Assembly (NCBI GenBank): GCA_001179505.1 | Contig: CDMY01000323.1 | Location: forward strand, 28,408-92,407 | Origin: Vitrella brassicaformis | Lineage: Eukaryota > Sar > Vitrellaceae | Direction of reading: 5' to 3' | DNA: 64,000 nucleotides | Shown: positions 10,718 to 21,310 of the stretch, piece after piece | Layout: the number at the start of each line of letters is the position of its first letter | Numbering within the stretch: the stretch's first letter is position 1 | Translations under genes and position numbers: made by a program | Notes under the pieces: model-generated | Databases searched by the model: none | Told to the model about the DNA's origin: nothing | What the model saw: only the letters and a program-made list of their open reading frames with translations

Positions 10718-12496
10718 GGAGCTGGCAATGGGGGGGTGGGCGTTGTCCTGTATTGTGTATTGCTTGTGTGTGTCCATGGGGCCAAGGAGTGGGATTTTTC
10801 TCGCTTTTCTATTCTCACATGCCATCTCTCGGCTTGGCTGTCTGTCTGTCTGTCTGTCTCTGTGGTGGATGGGTGCCGGGCGTCGCTGTCAGGGGACCGA
10901 CCCACTCGTGTAGTGTGTAGTGTGTGTCAGCCATTTGTGGATCGATTGAGTGATTGACTGAGTGGGGCCACTCGCATGATAGCGACGGGCTGCTCGTTTA
11001 TACGTACGCACAGATGCATGGATGGAGGGCAGAGAGGCAGACAGAGGAGACAGCACGGCCAAGGCGACGGATGGACAGATGAGCATACACACCTTATGCA
11101 AGACTGCATACCTTCAGTACGGTCGTGTGTTTCAAGCGAAAAAGGGCGCTGCGTGTCGGATGTGCGTGTGGTGTGCATATGGTGTGATCGGATTTTTACT
11201 ACTGCTCTGTTGTGCTGTGTGAGTGGGCGTCCTCCTCACCTCCCGCTTTCTGTGAGGAGGCTGTACCAAAGACAGCTGGGACACACACTGACTACTCACT
11301 GACTGACTGGCTCAGCGACTGTTATTTGTTTTCTGTAGATATGATATGATATGCGATGCATGCATACATACAGACAGACATACATACATACATACATAGT
11401 GTGCGCGAACGGATGCCCCCCGCCCCTGGACAGACAGACGGAGGCACCTGGAACAGGTCTGCATCGGTCTGTCTCTCTGTCTTTCTGGCTCGCTGTGTCT
11501 CTCTGTCTCCCTTCCCCATATCTCTGTGTCTGCCGTTGTGCTGCCAATGGCATTCATCCCACGGGCCCACCACTCCGGCTGCTTGATTGGCGGTTGTGCG
11601 GTGTTGTGTGTACAGTATTCTTGCTTGAAGCCTGATAGTGACCGTGACGCTAGCGCTTGTTGAGTGGGGGGGCGGGTGGGCCAGTGGTGGGTGGGTGGGG
11701 TCGTTTCTGTCTGGCTGTCGAATCGCATCGAATCCAACCCAACCGTGTCGCACGCACCGCACCCGTTCTCTCTCTTTCTGCCTGCGTCCCTCACGCAACA
11801 CCGGACGGACACATCCCTTAGCGCTCCTTGTCTGTGTGTACAGCATCTCTCTGACTGGATGAACGGATGCATGCAGTGGTCGCTCGTTTGCGTGACAGAC
11901 AGACAGACAGACAGTCAGATAGCGCGTCGGAAGCCAGCGCTATCTTATCGTTCTACCTGTCGTCCGTCTGTCGAAGAGAATCGGATCCGATCGTGTCGGG
12001 GTCACTCCATGGGTGCGTGCGTGCATTAGGGACAGTTTGGTCCTTTGTTGTCGGCGGCCAGCCGCGAGAAAAAAGAGGCCTGCCTGGCTCGCCTGGCCTT
12101 GGGATGAATTGGCGGGGTGCATATGTGCATTATTGATTGAGGTGCAGAAGGGATGGACAGTCGCCATGTGGTGTGTGTGCGTGCGTGCAAGTGGGTGGAT
12201 GGGTGGGTGTACAGTATTGGTTGATCGACTGATGGCTTGACAAGTGAGTGGTAAGACAGTAGTGAATTGTACCAAGAAGAATAGTGCCTGACGAATCGCC
12301 CGAGTTTACGGAAATGGAACGGCAACGGTCGGCACGGGAACGGTCAGTTGTTCCCGTGGGGCGTTCACGTCCGTGCCGAGAATCAAATCACCTGATCAGA
12401 CCCAGCTCTTCGTCTCTCGCTATCTTCCTCTGACTGCTCGCTGTGTCGTGTGTGTTCGCATCGCTCGTCCTCTTCATTGGCGCGACAAATCCTGAG
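10718..12496. other. Repeat-rich intergenic DNA
   Basis: About 1.8 kb without a supported gene. It contains CAGA/GACA tetranucleotide runs (11885-11915), CATA repeats (11360-11395) and TCTG runs (10840-10860). Long frames on both strands (for example 11312-11872 minus) are dominated by repeat translations such as ETERHSEPERQRDRP and show no domain. Confidence 0.6.
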
Positions 12497-12792
12497 CATG
12501 ACGACGCCCCCGGACATCTGCGCGGCGCTGACGATAACGAGGCAATCCAGGTACAACGCGGATTCTCTGATGGCCATCATAACAGGAGGGGTGCGGGTGT
12601 GGTTTGTGTGCTCTCACAGGGCAATGACACTGTCGCCATTTCGGAGGCCAGGGATGTAGGGGCGGTCTGCGGACAAGACAGTGGGTGCAACTCCCGCAAC
12701 TGTGCGAACGGACGATGCTGGCCGGAAGGCGCTGGCTGGCAGCCGGCCGGTGGTTCACCAATCCGGGAGTCTGTGTGTGTGGGGGGGGGGGG
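12497..12792 (+). CDS. Possible gene fragment interrupted by the assembly gap
   Basis: An ATG at 12497 opens MTTPPDICAALTITRQSRYN and continues to about 12590. After a possible very short GT-AG segment (12592-12620), another frame reads into a Cys-rich stretch (AVCGQDSGCNSRNCANGRCW) with a spacing typical of small disulphide-bonded extracellular repeats. It ends in poly-G at the gap. The join is uncertain and the protein cannot be completed. If real, it may have an extracellular Cys-rich module, but this is weak. Confidence 0.25.
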
Positions 12793-13092
12793 NNNNNNNN
12801 NNNNNNNNNNNNNNNNNNNNNNNNNNNNNNNNNNNNNNNNNNNNNNNNNNNNNNNNNNNNNNNNNNNNNNNNNNNNNNNNNNNNNNNNNNNNNNNNNNNN
12901 NNNNNNNNNNNNNNNNNNNNNNNNNNNNNNNNNNNNNNNNNNNNNNNNNNNNNNNNNNNNNNNNNNNNNNNNNNNNNNNNNNNNNNNNNNNNNNNNNNNN
13001 NNNNNNNNNNNNNNNNNNNNNNNNNNNNNNNNNNNNNNNNNNNNNNNNNNNNNNNNNNNNNNNNNNNNNNNNNNNNNNNNNNNNNNNNNNNN
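12793..13092. other. Assembly gap (300 N) flanked by poly-G
   Basis: Exactly 300 N, immediately preceded by a run of 12 or more G and followed by another G run. The round size suggests an estimated gap, and the flanking homopolymers suggest a G-rich low-complexity tract that defeated sequencing. Confidence 0.95.
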
Positions 13093-13739
13093 GGGGGGGG
13101 GGGGAGAGTGTGGAAGAGAGACACACGTCGGAAGAGAGCCATTGGGTGGGGCTGGGTGCATGTCTCTGTATCATACTCGTGTGCTAGCGTAGCCGTCGGT
13201 CAGTGTGCCCGAAAAGGGGGTGACAAACCGACAGGCTGGCTGCTCAGTCAGTGCATGCGGGATCAGTGTGTCGACACACCAGCAGGGGGGCAGGGGATGT
13301 ATGGACTTCGTGTATAAAAATTGACCATGGCAGTTGTGTGTTGTGAGGGCGAGACACGGGGATGAGATCGATCAACGGGTGCTCGCACCACCAATGGTCA
13401 ATGCATCGGTCTTACCACTTGTCAGATTTAGTGAGGTCCAATCTACGTAACCTCTGCCACCTCGTTCAAGTGACATGTCAGGGCGCTTCGTGTCTGGTAG
13501 GTTTCATCACAATTCCGTGCAGATGAGTCCTCGCTCCGTGGGAGTCTTTCTATCACAGGCAAGACGAAATATGCATATATACTATCAGACACGTCCATAG
13601 CCGACAGTGCAGGCGCCGCATGAAAGACAGTGCAGGCCACAAAATGGCACTCCACTCACCACACAACACACCAACCACCCAAACCCACGACCCTCATGTG
13701 GGGGAAGGACCGACGCAGCAAGATCAATACTTGTGTCAG

Positions 13740-14060
13740 TCACGCTGCTGCAGCAGCCACGGCGCCCGTGAGATACGCTTCCCGCGCACGATGAGATGGC
13801 GTCTTCCATCACTCCACAAGTATTGGCAGCCTCCCGGCTGTTGCCGAAGTCGCCAAGCTTGAGCCACAGACGCCAACCTGCGCGAAGAACAGACATCACT
13901 CATTCCACCTATGTGTATGTCTGTCCATGGCAAGGTAAGGCTTGTGATTGCTGCATGTCAGGACGTGCCTTGGTGCTTGATGAGGTCGCAATGCCATACG
14001 CCCTTCTGCTCCAGATAGGCCATGGCGGCAGCACGCTGGGCGGCAGACCAGCGGGGTAGT
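13740..14060 (-). pseudogene. Protein-kinase-like catalytic fragment
   Basis: On the minus strand, a segment near 14060-13965 reads RWSAAQRAAAMAYLEQKGVW followed by HCDLIKHQ. This mirrors the kinase catalytic-loop approach (A.aM.YLE.kgi.HRDL). The next possible exon (from about 13878 after a CGCAG acceptor) reads LWLKLGDFGNSREA, matching the DFG segment. The HRD motif is HCD here, replacing the arginine, and the expected catalytic Asn region and APE motif are not clearly present. Upstream (14160-14100) a frame with ARKTTVLAAAKV vaguely recalls the beta-3 VAVK strand. Start, end and remaining lobes are missing, so I treat it as a degraded or highly divergent tyrosine-kinase-like sequence rather than an active kinase. 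Confidence 0.4.
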
Positions 14061-14130
14061 CTGAAGCAGGAAGCCGTCAGGTGGGTCATTGCACAGCTCC
14101 ATCATGAAGGCACCTTGGCCGCCGCCAGCA

Positions 14131-14172
14131 CCGTGGTCTTACGTGCCTCAACGATGGCGGCACGTGTAAGAC
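14131..14172. repeat. Imperfect inverted repeat (hairpin)
   Basis: GTGGTCTTACGTGCC is followed after 11 nt by GGCACGTGTAAGACCAC. The arms pair over 15 bp with a 2-nt bulge. It lies 86 bp from the tRNA-Leu gene. The role is unknown. Confidence 0.6.
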
Positions 14173-14257
14173 CACCGAGCAGTGCATCACGCGGATCTCA
14201 AAAAACCAAACCTGGAAACAACACATGACAAACGCCAACCATCACGCGAGCAAATAT

Positions 14258-14336
14258 GGCCACAGTGAGGTTCGAACTCACGCCCTCGCGGACCACGGCC
14301 TTAACGTGGCGCCTTAGACCACTCGGCCATGTGACC
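14258..14336 (-). tRNA. tRNA-Leu (anticodon AAG)
   Basis: The minus strand folds as a class II tRNA. It has acceptor stem GGTCACA/TGTGGCC (one G-U pair), a D arm with the Leu-type AGTGGTCTAAGGC, anticodon stem CCACG/CGTGG around TTAAGGC (anticodon AAG), an extended variable arm (TCCGCGAGGGC region), and T arm GTGAG-TTCGAAC-CTCAC. There is no intron. Its length of 79 nt and long variable arm support leucine. Confidence 0.93.
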
Positions 14337-14583
14337 TGCTACCAATGTGGAATGTGTTCTGCTATGCTTCCTGTATCTCCAGTGCACGTGACGCTCCTGT
14401 CGCTTTTCGGTGGCCTCCATCTCTCCTGCCCGTCGATCTCCCTCCAGCAAGCTTGCCCAAGGCCCCCCGTCTGCATGCATGCCCTTGCATGCCAAACGAG
14501 ATGACAAACGATTCGGTGGCCCCTTGTCGATTCTGTTCTCTCTTCACGGCAGCGCTCCATTAGCAGCAGCTATCCATCCATAC

Positions 14584-14694
14584 ATGCTCGAGTCGGCGAA
14601 GTGAGACAATCGATACGACGTCAAAGCATTTGAAAGCATGTATGCTCGAGTCGGCGAAGTGAGACAATCGATACGACGTCAAAGCATTTGAAAG
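14584..14694. repeat. Tandem 53-bp direct repeat
   Basis: Two identical 53-bp copies, 14584-14636 and 14642-14694, each beginning ATGCTCGAGTCGGCGAAG and ending GCATTTGAAAG, are separated by 5 bp (period 58). They sit just 3' (in plus coordinates 5') of the second tRNA-Leu gene. Perfect identity implies a recent duplication. Confidence 0.9.
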
Positions 14695-14719
14695 TTCGAA
14701 TATAAGCAATGAGAATCAT

Positions 14720-14798
14720 GGTGACAGTGAGGTTCGAACTCACGCCCTCGCGGACTACGACCTGAACGTAGCGCCTTAGACCACTCGGCCATGTCACC
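14720..14798 (-). tRNA. tRNA-Leu (anticodon CAG)
   Basis: A class II tRNA on the minus strand, 384 bp from the tRNA-Leu(AAG) gene. The acceptor is GGTGACA/TGTCACC, the anticodon stem CTACG/CGTAG around TTCAGGT (anticodon CAG), and the D arm, variable arm and T arm are the same as in the neighbouring gene. There is no intron. The two genes are clearly paralogous, differing by compensated stem changes and the anticodon. Confidence 0.93.
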
Positions 14799-15259
14799 TG
14801 TTGAGGATCTGGGAGGAAGGCCATGACGCTGTCCCTGTGTGTGATTTGCTTCTCCAGCCCCGAATCACCCCTCTGCTTGGGTGATTTTCGTTCGTATCGT
14901 AGTCACAGACACGGCAGGCAAAGGGCAGGCGCATCAATGCTCTCATGTGTCGGTATGTGTGCGCAGGCAAAGGCAGAGGAGGATCCTCACTCGTGAGGCT
15001 GCAGCTCTTCAGCACGACAGTTGTCTGCGCGTGACATGCTGCCACGACATTCATTCACCCCACAAGAACATTCATTCATTCATTCATTCATTGTATTTGT
15101 TTGTCTTTGGTGTAGAGGATAGGGAACCTGAAAGGTGGGAAGGATCATCCCCATTCTGGTCTGAGCTGAGGGCCCTGGGCAAACCGCCCACTCGCTCCGT
15201 TTCTCGCCGAGAGGTGTTCTGGCGCGTGTGACCGCTCTCTCGTCGGCTGCCGATGGTCT

Positions 15260-15640
15260 GTGTGTGATCAAGGGCACCTGTCGGCCCATCGGCTGGGCAA
15301 CGGCGAAGCAATCGCCCGGCCACGCATCGACCCTGATGACACCACACTACCCGCCGATGTGTGGCGTGCTATCTATCAGATGCTGCCCATCGACTACATC
15401 ATCAGCGACCATCACCGACTCCCCACGTGGTGGTCGCCGGCGATTCGTTGTGCTGATGGGCAAGGAGCGATGAGTAAGGGCGACACCGTTTTTGGCCACT
15501 TGTGGCTCACCGATGGCACTATCTTCGTATTCGCGACCGAGGCGCTCATTGAGGGCAGGACAGACATCCTGGTGGCCAGTATGGCTGGCCAGATATGGGC
15601 AGGCGAGGACAGTCGTCGGATAGACGGCCTACATGACTAG
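15260..15640 (+). CDS. Possible orphan coding exon
   Basis: A 126-codon open frame ends in TAG at 15638. The conserved-looking portion is PDDTTLPADVWRAIYQMLPI, which resembles an F-box-type N-terminal helix (LP.dvw..I...L). It is followed by WWSPAIRC and a beta-rich part (VFGHLWLTDGTIFVFATEAL). There is no ATG near the start of the frame, so this would be the last exon of a longer gene or use the internal ATG of QMLPID. No flanking exon could be assigned. Function unknown. Confidence 0.35.
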   Translation: MCDQGHLSAHRLGNGEAIARPRIDPDDTTLPADVWRAIYQMLPIDYIISDHHRLPTWWSPAIRCADGQGAMSKGDTVFGHLWLTDGTIFVFATEALIEGRTDILVASMAGQIWAGEDSRRIDGLHD

Positions 15641-16167
15641 CTGCTGAACTGAGGGGCTGGCCCACTTTGTGTATTCCATCCATTCAATACATTGACTCAA
15701 TCGTCAAGACATCAGCGTCTTCGAAATGACTTGGGTTGTACATTACTTGTCTGGCATCTTGCAGGTGGCCGTTCAAGAGAATGAGGGCAGTCGATGATAG
15801 CGTATGATTTCTGCCAGCGTGATTTGGTTTAGCTGGCGATGCCGTCCGTGTATGTCTGCTTATGACTGGAGCTGCCCATGACTGGTTACTTGTAACGAGC
15901 AATTCAGATATTACACGTGGGTTCATCAAGTCATCCATCCCCGTTCGTACAGCCATCCGTCCTTACACACACTGCGAAAACACCTAATGCCTTATCGCCA
16001 AATCTGCCCATCGATCTGCTCGATCGATGCCTCAGCCACAAAGCCACAAGACAAGCAAAGGGGCCGCCCAGACAAACCTGCATATCCAGTCACGTAGACA
16101 TGCCTCACAAAGTTGCTGAGTCATCCGTAATCGATGCCGTGTGCGATCCGTCCGTCCGTCCGTCGAC

Positions 16168-18306
16168 TTACACTGCGGTTGAGTGCATGCCAGCACGAGT
16201 AGCAGCGTGTCCACCTGGTGCGTTCTTGTCCTCTTGCTCCTGCGCTTCCGCCTTCTTGTTATATTCCTGCTCTTTCCGCTCGATCTCGGCCTCTTCCTGC
16301 TCCTCGCGCTTTATGCGCTCTTCACGCTGGGACGGCGTCTCCGCCTGATAGTGTGTGTGGACACGGACACCGGACATAGATGCAGTCATGGTTGATTGAC
16401 ATATGGATGTCTCCCTGACAGACTGACTGGGTGTGGTATCTTCTGCAGGATGGATGCATATGGCTGGCGCTGCTCTGTCCTGCTCTTCTGCAAGGACTCG
16501 GTCTCCAGGTCCAGGTCGGCTTTGACCTGCACATGTGTGTGTGTGTGTGTGCCGTGTCCATCTGGCTGGCTCCATGGATGCAATATCCATCTTTGTGTAC
16601 CTTTTCTTCCTCTGCCAGCACTGTCCGCCGCATATTCTCTTCAACCAGCATGTCATTCTGCATCTCACCGCGACGCCTGTGTACACAGACAAAGTACACC
16701 GACACAGCAACACACATCACCTAAGCGACCAACCAACCAGATACCAGATGTGTCTCCTCTCTCTCTCACCTGTTGATCTCTCTGTCGATGTCTCCCAGAC
16801 CCTTGAAGAGCTGCAGGGTCTGGTCGAGCTCTTGCAGGTAGTCCATGGCAGGCTGATGTGCCCCACACAGAAAGATGGACACAAGAGGCAGGCAGGCGTT
16901 TGGGCGGCTGGCTGGCTGACCATGCTGCTGTCATACAGGCCGATGAACGCCGACCGAAATGACTCAGGACTCCTCGGGTCGAAGAGCGTCCCAACAGGTC
17001 GTGGCAAAGCCAGCTCGCCGCTGCTCGTCAAATGAGGTAACACCTCTCCGGGCACGGGCGCCTTGTAGAGCTTCCGCTTTTCATTCTTCCTCGGGGCATC
17101 GATAGCCGCTTGCCGCCAGAACTTCGACATGATGCGGACCTGGCCTGCCTTGTCATCAGAGGCCGATTCGGGGGGCAGCTGGGGAAGATACGGCATTGCC
17201 AGCTGGTCCCCCTTCGGCAGCGAGCCATTGGCCGCCACTGGCATTGACGAAGGTGGCGGTGATGCCGACTGCGTCTGAGGACTGGCATTCGTCTGCGCTT
17301 GTGGGGCGGGCTGATCGCTGGCTGGGGCCGCGGGTTGCCCACCGGATGGAGTGGCCGCCGTCTCTTGTGGCTGCTGTGGTGTTTCGGGCTGAGAAGGGGC
17401 TGTGCTGTTGGTCGGGGATGGCGGGGGGGCGCCTCCTTTGTCTTCTCCTGTAGGTGGAGACGGGGTATCTGCTGAGGGCGACGGAGCAGCAGATGCATCC
17501 TGTGTCTCGTTGGAAGGTTTGTCTGGGTCCGCACGTGTGCTTATATGGCGGCTGTTGCCTTGCTGCGTGAACCAGCTATGGCCGAACACTCGGCTGTTGC
17601 TGTTGCCGTACCACCCCGTTGTCCCTTTGCTGACGTTCCCCGCCGATTGTCGGCCGCGAGCCGACATGCCGTTTCCTTGCTGCTGCTGCAGCACAGAAGG
17701 CTGTGGGTGTGCGCTGAGGGGAGATGAATAGGGCACTGTATAATATGGGAGAGGCGGATAAATGGCAGGGGCCATCCAGGGCCCTCGGGCAGAGAAGGGT
17801 GCGGGCTGGTAGTAAGGATAGGGCGTCCACTGTCGGTGCGGCAGGGCTGCCGATGGTGATGTCTCTCTTGTGCTGGGCAGCGTTACTCCTCGGTTGGGCG
17901 CGCTTCTCCTCCCCTGGATGAAAGCCCGGTGGTGTTGCTGGTCGATCTGCAGGAAGCCTGGTTTTCCTCTCCTTATAGAGGCACCTAGGTTGACACGAGA
18001 TTCATCGGGGTTAAGCGCTGAGAAGAAATCCATTATCTCCCCGGGCAGGCTGCCTCTGCCGCCGTGGAAATGGCTGACAGACATCCGTCTCCTGTGCGAG
18101 CCACGTCTCCTGAGTGCGCCCGTGGATGAGATTCTGTTGAGGTTTCGCCTACTCGATGGCCCTCGGTGGGGCTCATGCGGTGGGAGGCGCCCCGTGTCGA
18201 CCGCCAGCGCGAATAGCACAGGCAGGAAGATGAAAGACAGGGCAGCAGGGATAAGTTTAAGTGTAGACGGTGGCGGTCGGGCGGAGGCCAGGACCTGGTG
18301 CTTCAT
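16168..18306 (-). CDS. Secreted Pro/Gln/Ser-rich protein with coiled-coil tail
   Basis: Five exons (18306-16921, 16852-16770, 16676-16601, 16526-16428, 16344-16168) join in one frame to 606 residues. The N-terminus has a hydrophobic core, LIPAALSFIFLPVLFALAV (residues 18-36), acting as signal peptide or anchor, then an Arg/Ser-rich region. Next come a Tyr/Pro-rich stretch (YPYYQPAPF, YPPLPYYTVPY), a long low-complexity Pro/Gln/Thr/Ser domain (about residues 270-380) and a more structured part with PVGTLFDPRSPESFRSAF. Exons 2-5 encode helical, charged coiled-coil sequence (PAMDYLQELDQTLQLFKG; REERIKREEQEEAEIERKEQ). No known domain is recognised. A plastid or secretory destination is possible from the leader. 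Intron 4 has a GTCAGT donor. Function unknown. Confidence 0.65.
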
Positions 18307-18940
18307 TCCATCAGAATGCCCCTAGGGGTCTGGCGGCCGCTCGGAGGTGCAAGGGGGACAATCTGAGACGTCGTCTCCGTGGTTCGTGTCATGGGCAGCA
18401 CGCTGGCAGGAGCAGCGTTAGAGAGGATGCCACCACCGTGCAAAGCGTGATTGCAAAGCCCAGTGCAAAGCGCGTGCGGTGACGAGGGTCACCGACACGG
18501 CGGACTGTAGAGTCTCCCACGGGGCGGGTGACCCAGGCTCAGCCGAGGGCGGAGACCGACAAGCAATGGCGAGAAAACTGACCCAGGGGGGTTGGAAACT
18601 GCGTTCTGAAACTGCAGGGCCGGGCCCCGGAAAACTGGTGCTCTGCAGAAAACTGTAGCACGCGGAAAACTGGTGGTCTGCACTGAAAACTGGCCATCCG
18701 ACGCGACCCAGTCATGAGGCCGACGTCAGTTTTCCAATGAATTATGTGTGTATCTTTAGGGACGTCGTTCGTTCTCAATTGTGCATCCTCCAGCTTAATC
18801 CAGCTCTTCGTCAGCGATGATGATGATGGCGCATTCAGCACTGAGACTGTAGACTTCGCCCAGAGCGTCATCGAACATCCATCCATCCCCTTCCTACCTC
18901 GATAAATATCTACACCCCCCGGGGAGACAGCCATCTATCC

Positions 18941-18972
<32 letters not shown>

Positions 18973-19286
18973 GCCCAAGGAAGGACGTCACTCCTGCTCA
19001 TTGCTGGTGATGCGGTCACCGGCCTGAGGCGCGCAGTGCTCAGGCAGATCGCGCCTCAGGCCGGCCGACATTTAGGAGGGCGTCGCCACCGCGAGCAGCA
19101 CCAGCAGTGGCGTCGCCTTGGTGACACAATAAGGACGAGGGCGCTAGCTGCCGACGGGACGGGGCTGCTGGTTGACGGGACACGTGCCATTCAGCCGGGG
19201 ACGCCAGAACTCTGCGGGCACGTTTGCCCACACCATCTCCTTCAATTCGGCCAATCACCATACCACGTGTTTCGGCTGCAGGTGCG
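18307..19286. other. Intergenic DNA with GGAAAACTG repeats and an inverted repeat
   Basis: No gene is supported. Around 18570-18735 the motif GGAAAACTG or GAAAACTGG recurs about six times at irregular spacing. A TC dinucleotide run lies at 18948-18972. At 19021-19033 and 19050-19062 there is a perfect 13-bp inverted repeat (GGCCTGAGGCGCG) with a 16-nt loop. Confidence 0.6.
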
Positions 19287-19926
19287 TTACTGCCGGAATA
19301 GTATGCCGTCAGTTTGTAGCTTTTCCAGTCTTGCTCTGACAGCAGATAATCGCTCGAGAGAAGCCTTCACCTCACTGACCGAGAGAGCATCACACGCACT
19401 CGAATGATCGGTCGTATGACTCGGGCCTGTGCTGCTGTGTGTGTATGTACGTACCTGGTGAGTCTGTCGAGTTTGGCTGTGAGGAAGGCCACAGCCTCGG
19501 ACAACGAGAACTCCAGGAAGACGTCCAGACCGACATCGACCCATACACGCGACACACTTGGCCTGCACGGACGCACATCAATGGCAGGTAGGCAGAGCAT
19601 CCTTGTTGTGTTCCCAGTCAGCTGCAGTTTGTGCGTGCGTACACGTGTGCGTGAGCAGATACGTCCGCGCCCAGCGGTGCAAGCAGAGTCAGCTCCTGGA
19701 TATTCCCCGACACTAGATACTGTATCCTCTCGAGAAGACCGCTGCTGCAGACATTCATCGTCCCTCTCACGAAACGCTGACATTGCACGGCGTTCGTCAC
19801 CATCGCCTACCAATCTGTCTGCTTCTTAATGTGGCGCCTGAGCGATTCTTCTTCTTCGCGCACGTGTTTCCTCAACGATGCAGCGACGCCACGCTCCAAT
19901 TCCACCAGACGAGGCTCGACAGCCAT
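19287..19926 (-). CDS. UXT: UXT-like prefoldin-family protein
   Basis: Four exons, 19926-19811, 19744-19643, 19562-19455 and 19374-19287, give 137 residues with all phases consistent. The protein is a helical hairpin with a central beta segment. The N-terminal helix is ELERGVAASLRKHVREEEES. The middle has GLLERIQYLVSGNIQELTLL and the family signature SRVWVDVGLDVFLEFSLSEA, which aligns with the UXT signature [20 protein letters not shown]. The C-terminal helix is ASLERLSAVRARLEKLQ. UXT is an alpha-type prefoldin subunit in the R2TP/prefoldin-like complex and in transcription-related roles. The gene is slightly shorter than human UXT (157). No targeting signal is present. The exon 1/2 junction could use either of two adjacent AG sites (CTGCAG or CTGCAGCAG). 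Confidence 0.8.
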
Positions 19927-20490
19927 GGACCGCGAGTGCCTGCCTGCCCTTCGGGCATGAGGATGATCTGCGGAACGCGCAGGAGACTAGGGCCCCTTAT
20001 AACCGTTTGAAGAGCGCCTCTCTGCGGGACGGCGGGTGAGACCATTCAACCCTTTCGGTCGCCGACGGTCGGTAGAAGGACAACTCCCCTACGTGACTCA
20101 CAAGGGCTTTCGGTTCGGTGCGGATCTCAGGTAGACAAGCGCCAGGGAAAGACCGTAATGTGATGATGTTCTCCGGTATTGATGCTCAGATCTGCAGACG
20201 AAGACAAGAATACAGCCATTGGGCGTCCCCAGATGCCTTGATGCCTCACAGAAGGCTATCTATAGGCAATCGACAGGCTTTTTCCCCTTACTTCACCCGC
20301 ATCAGTCACTCTCGTCCTCTCTTTTCGGTACGCACCTCCTGCTGCAGGTTGAACCTTCCTTGTGGATTCGGTTCGGCAGGCAACCCTGGAGGTGGGTGGC
20401 GAAAATTGCTCTCAGAGGGCTATTTCGGTTCGGTAATCCGGGAGGTTGTTTGACTCTACCTCATCCGCCGTGAGGGGGTCTCTGCGCAGA
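19927..20490. other. Divergent intergenic region
   Basis: Between the UXT start (minus) and the next gene (plus). No conserved coding potential is seen. It probably holds the promoters of both genes, but no motif can be named. Confidence 0.5.
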
Positions 20491-20980
20491 ATGACGGACA
20501 GCTTAAACTATCCGGCGCCAGGGTCACTGGTCCGCATCAAGCTTGAGAATGTCCGCTACTTCCGCTTCCATGACGATACCGTCACATTCACTATGTACCC
20601 GTCAACACTAATTGATGAGGGCAAGTTCAAGACCGTCGGTGACGTCAGGCGCTTTCTGAACATCGGGCGCCGGGGGCTTCTGCTCGCTGGTTACGACGAT
20701 GTGGACGACAGCACCCTCATTGGCGACAAGTACGCACAGACAGACACCGACTGACACGCTGGACACAGTGACTGTGCGTGCGACTTGACTGGTGTGCATG
20801 CACAGAGGCAAAACTGAGGCTGATCCGTTCCTCCTCCGGGAAGCTGAGGGAGGCGTTCATCTAGTCGAGGAGCCCGAGTCCGGCGAACAGAATGGACATA
20901 ATGCCCCACAAGCCTTGCCCCACATGCGGTATCGCGACAAGCAGCCTTACTGTCGCATCCCAGATGGCGACGCTAAATAG
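20491..20980 (+). CDS. Small orphan protein, two exons
   Basis: Exon 1 from ATG 20491 reads MTDSLNYPAPGSLVRIKLEN, then a beta-rich stretch (VRYFRFHDDTVTFTMYP) and NIGRRGLLLAGYDDVDDS. It splices at GACAA/GTACGC to an exon starting after ...GCACAG, continuing GKTEADPFLLREAEGGVHLV and ending at TAG 20978. The predicted protein is about 140 residues, acidic near the join. The frame is also open upstream to 20446. No domain, signal peptide or membrane span is seen. It is head-to-head with UXT. Function unknown. Confidence 0.5.
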
Positions 20981-21310
20981 AAAACGGCCAAGCGATCGTA
21001 CGAAGGGCAGCTGCTTTGTCGCGCATACACACGTATGTGATTTCCAGTTGACTGTTTCTTTTCACGATAGTTACGGACCTGAGGAGTGGGGCGCATCATC
21101 GCCGTCTTAGGACATTTCGTAAAACCGCTCCCCCCTGACGCGAGGCTCGAAGAGAGACCCCCTGACGCGAGTCTCGAAGAGAGAGATCCAGAAGAGGAGA
21201 GGTGGAGAGAGAGAGGCTCAGTGAGTCCGTCGGTGCACGGCGCAGCAATAACAGCATTTGGTCACGGTCCCAGGGCAGAAGAAGGACCAGGCGGCTTGAA
21301 CTTGAAGAAA

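Noticed and set aside
11312-11872. Two overlapping minus-strand frames of about 180 codons
   Set aside because: They are repeat translations (CAGA, CATA) with biased composition and no domain.
12443-13317. Several frames running through the N gap
   Set aside because: Their middle parts are undefined (N), so their length has no meaning.
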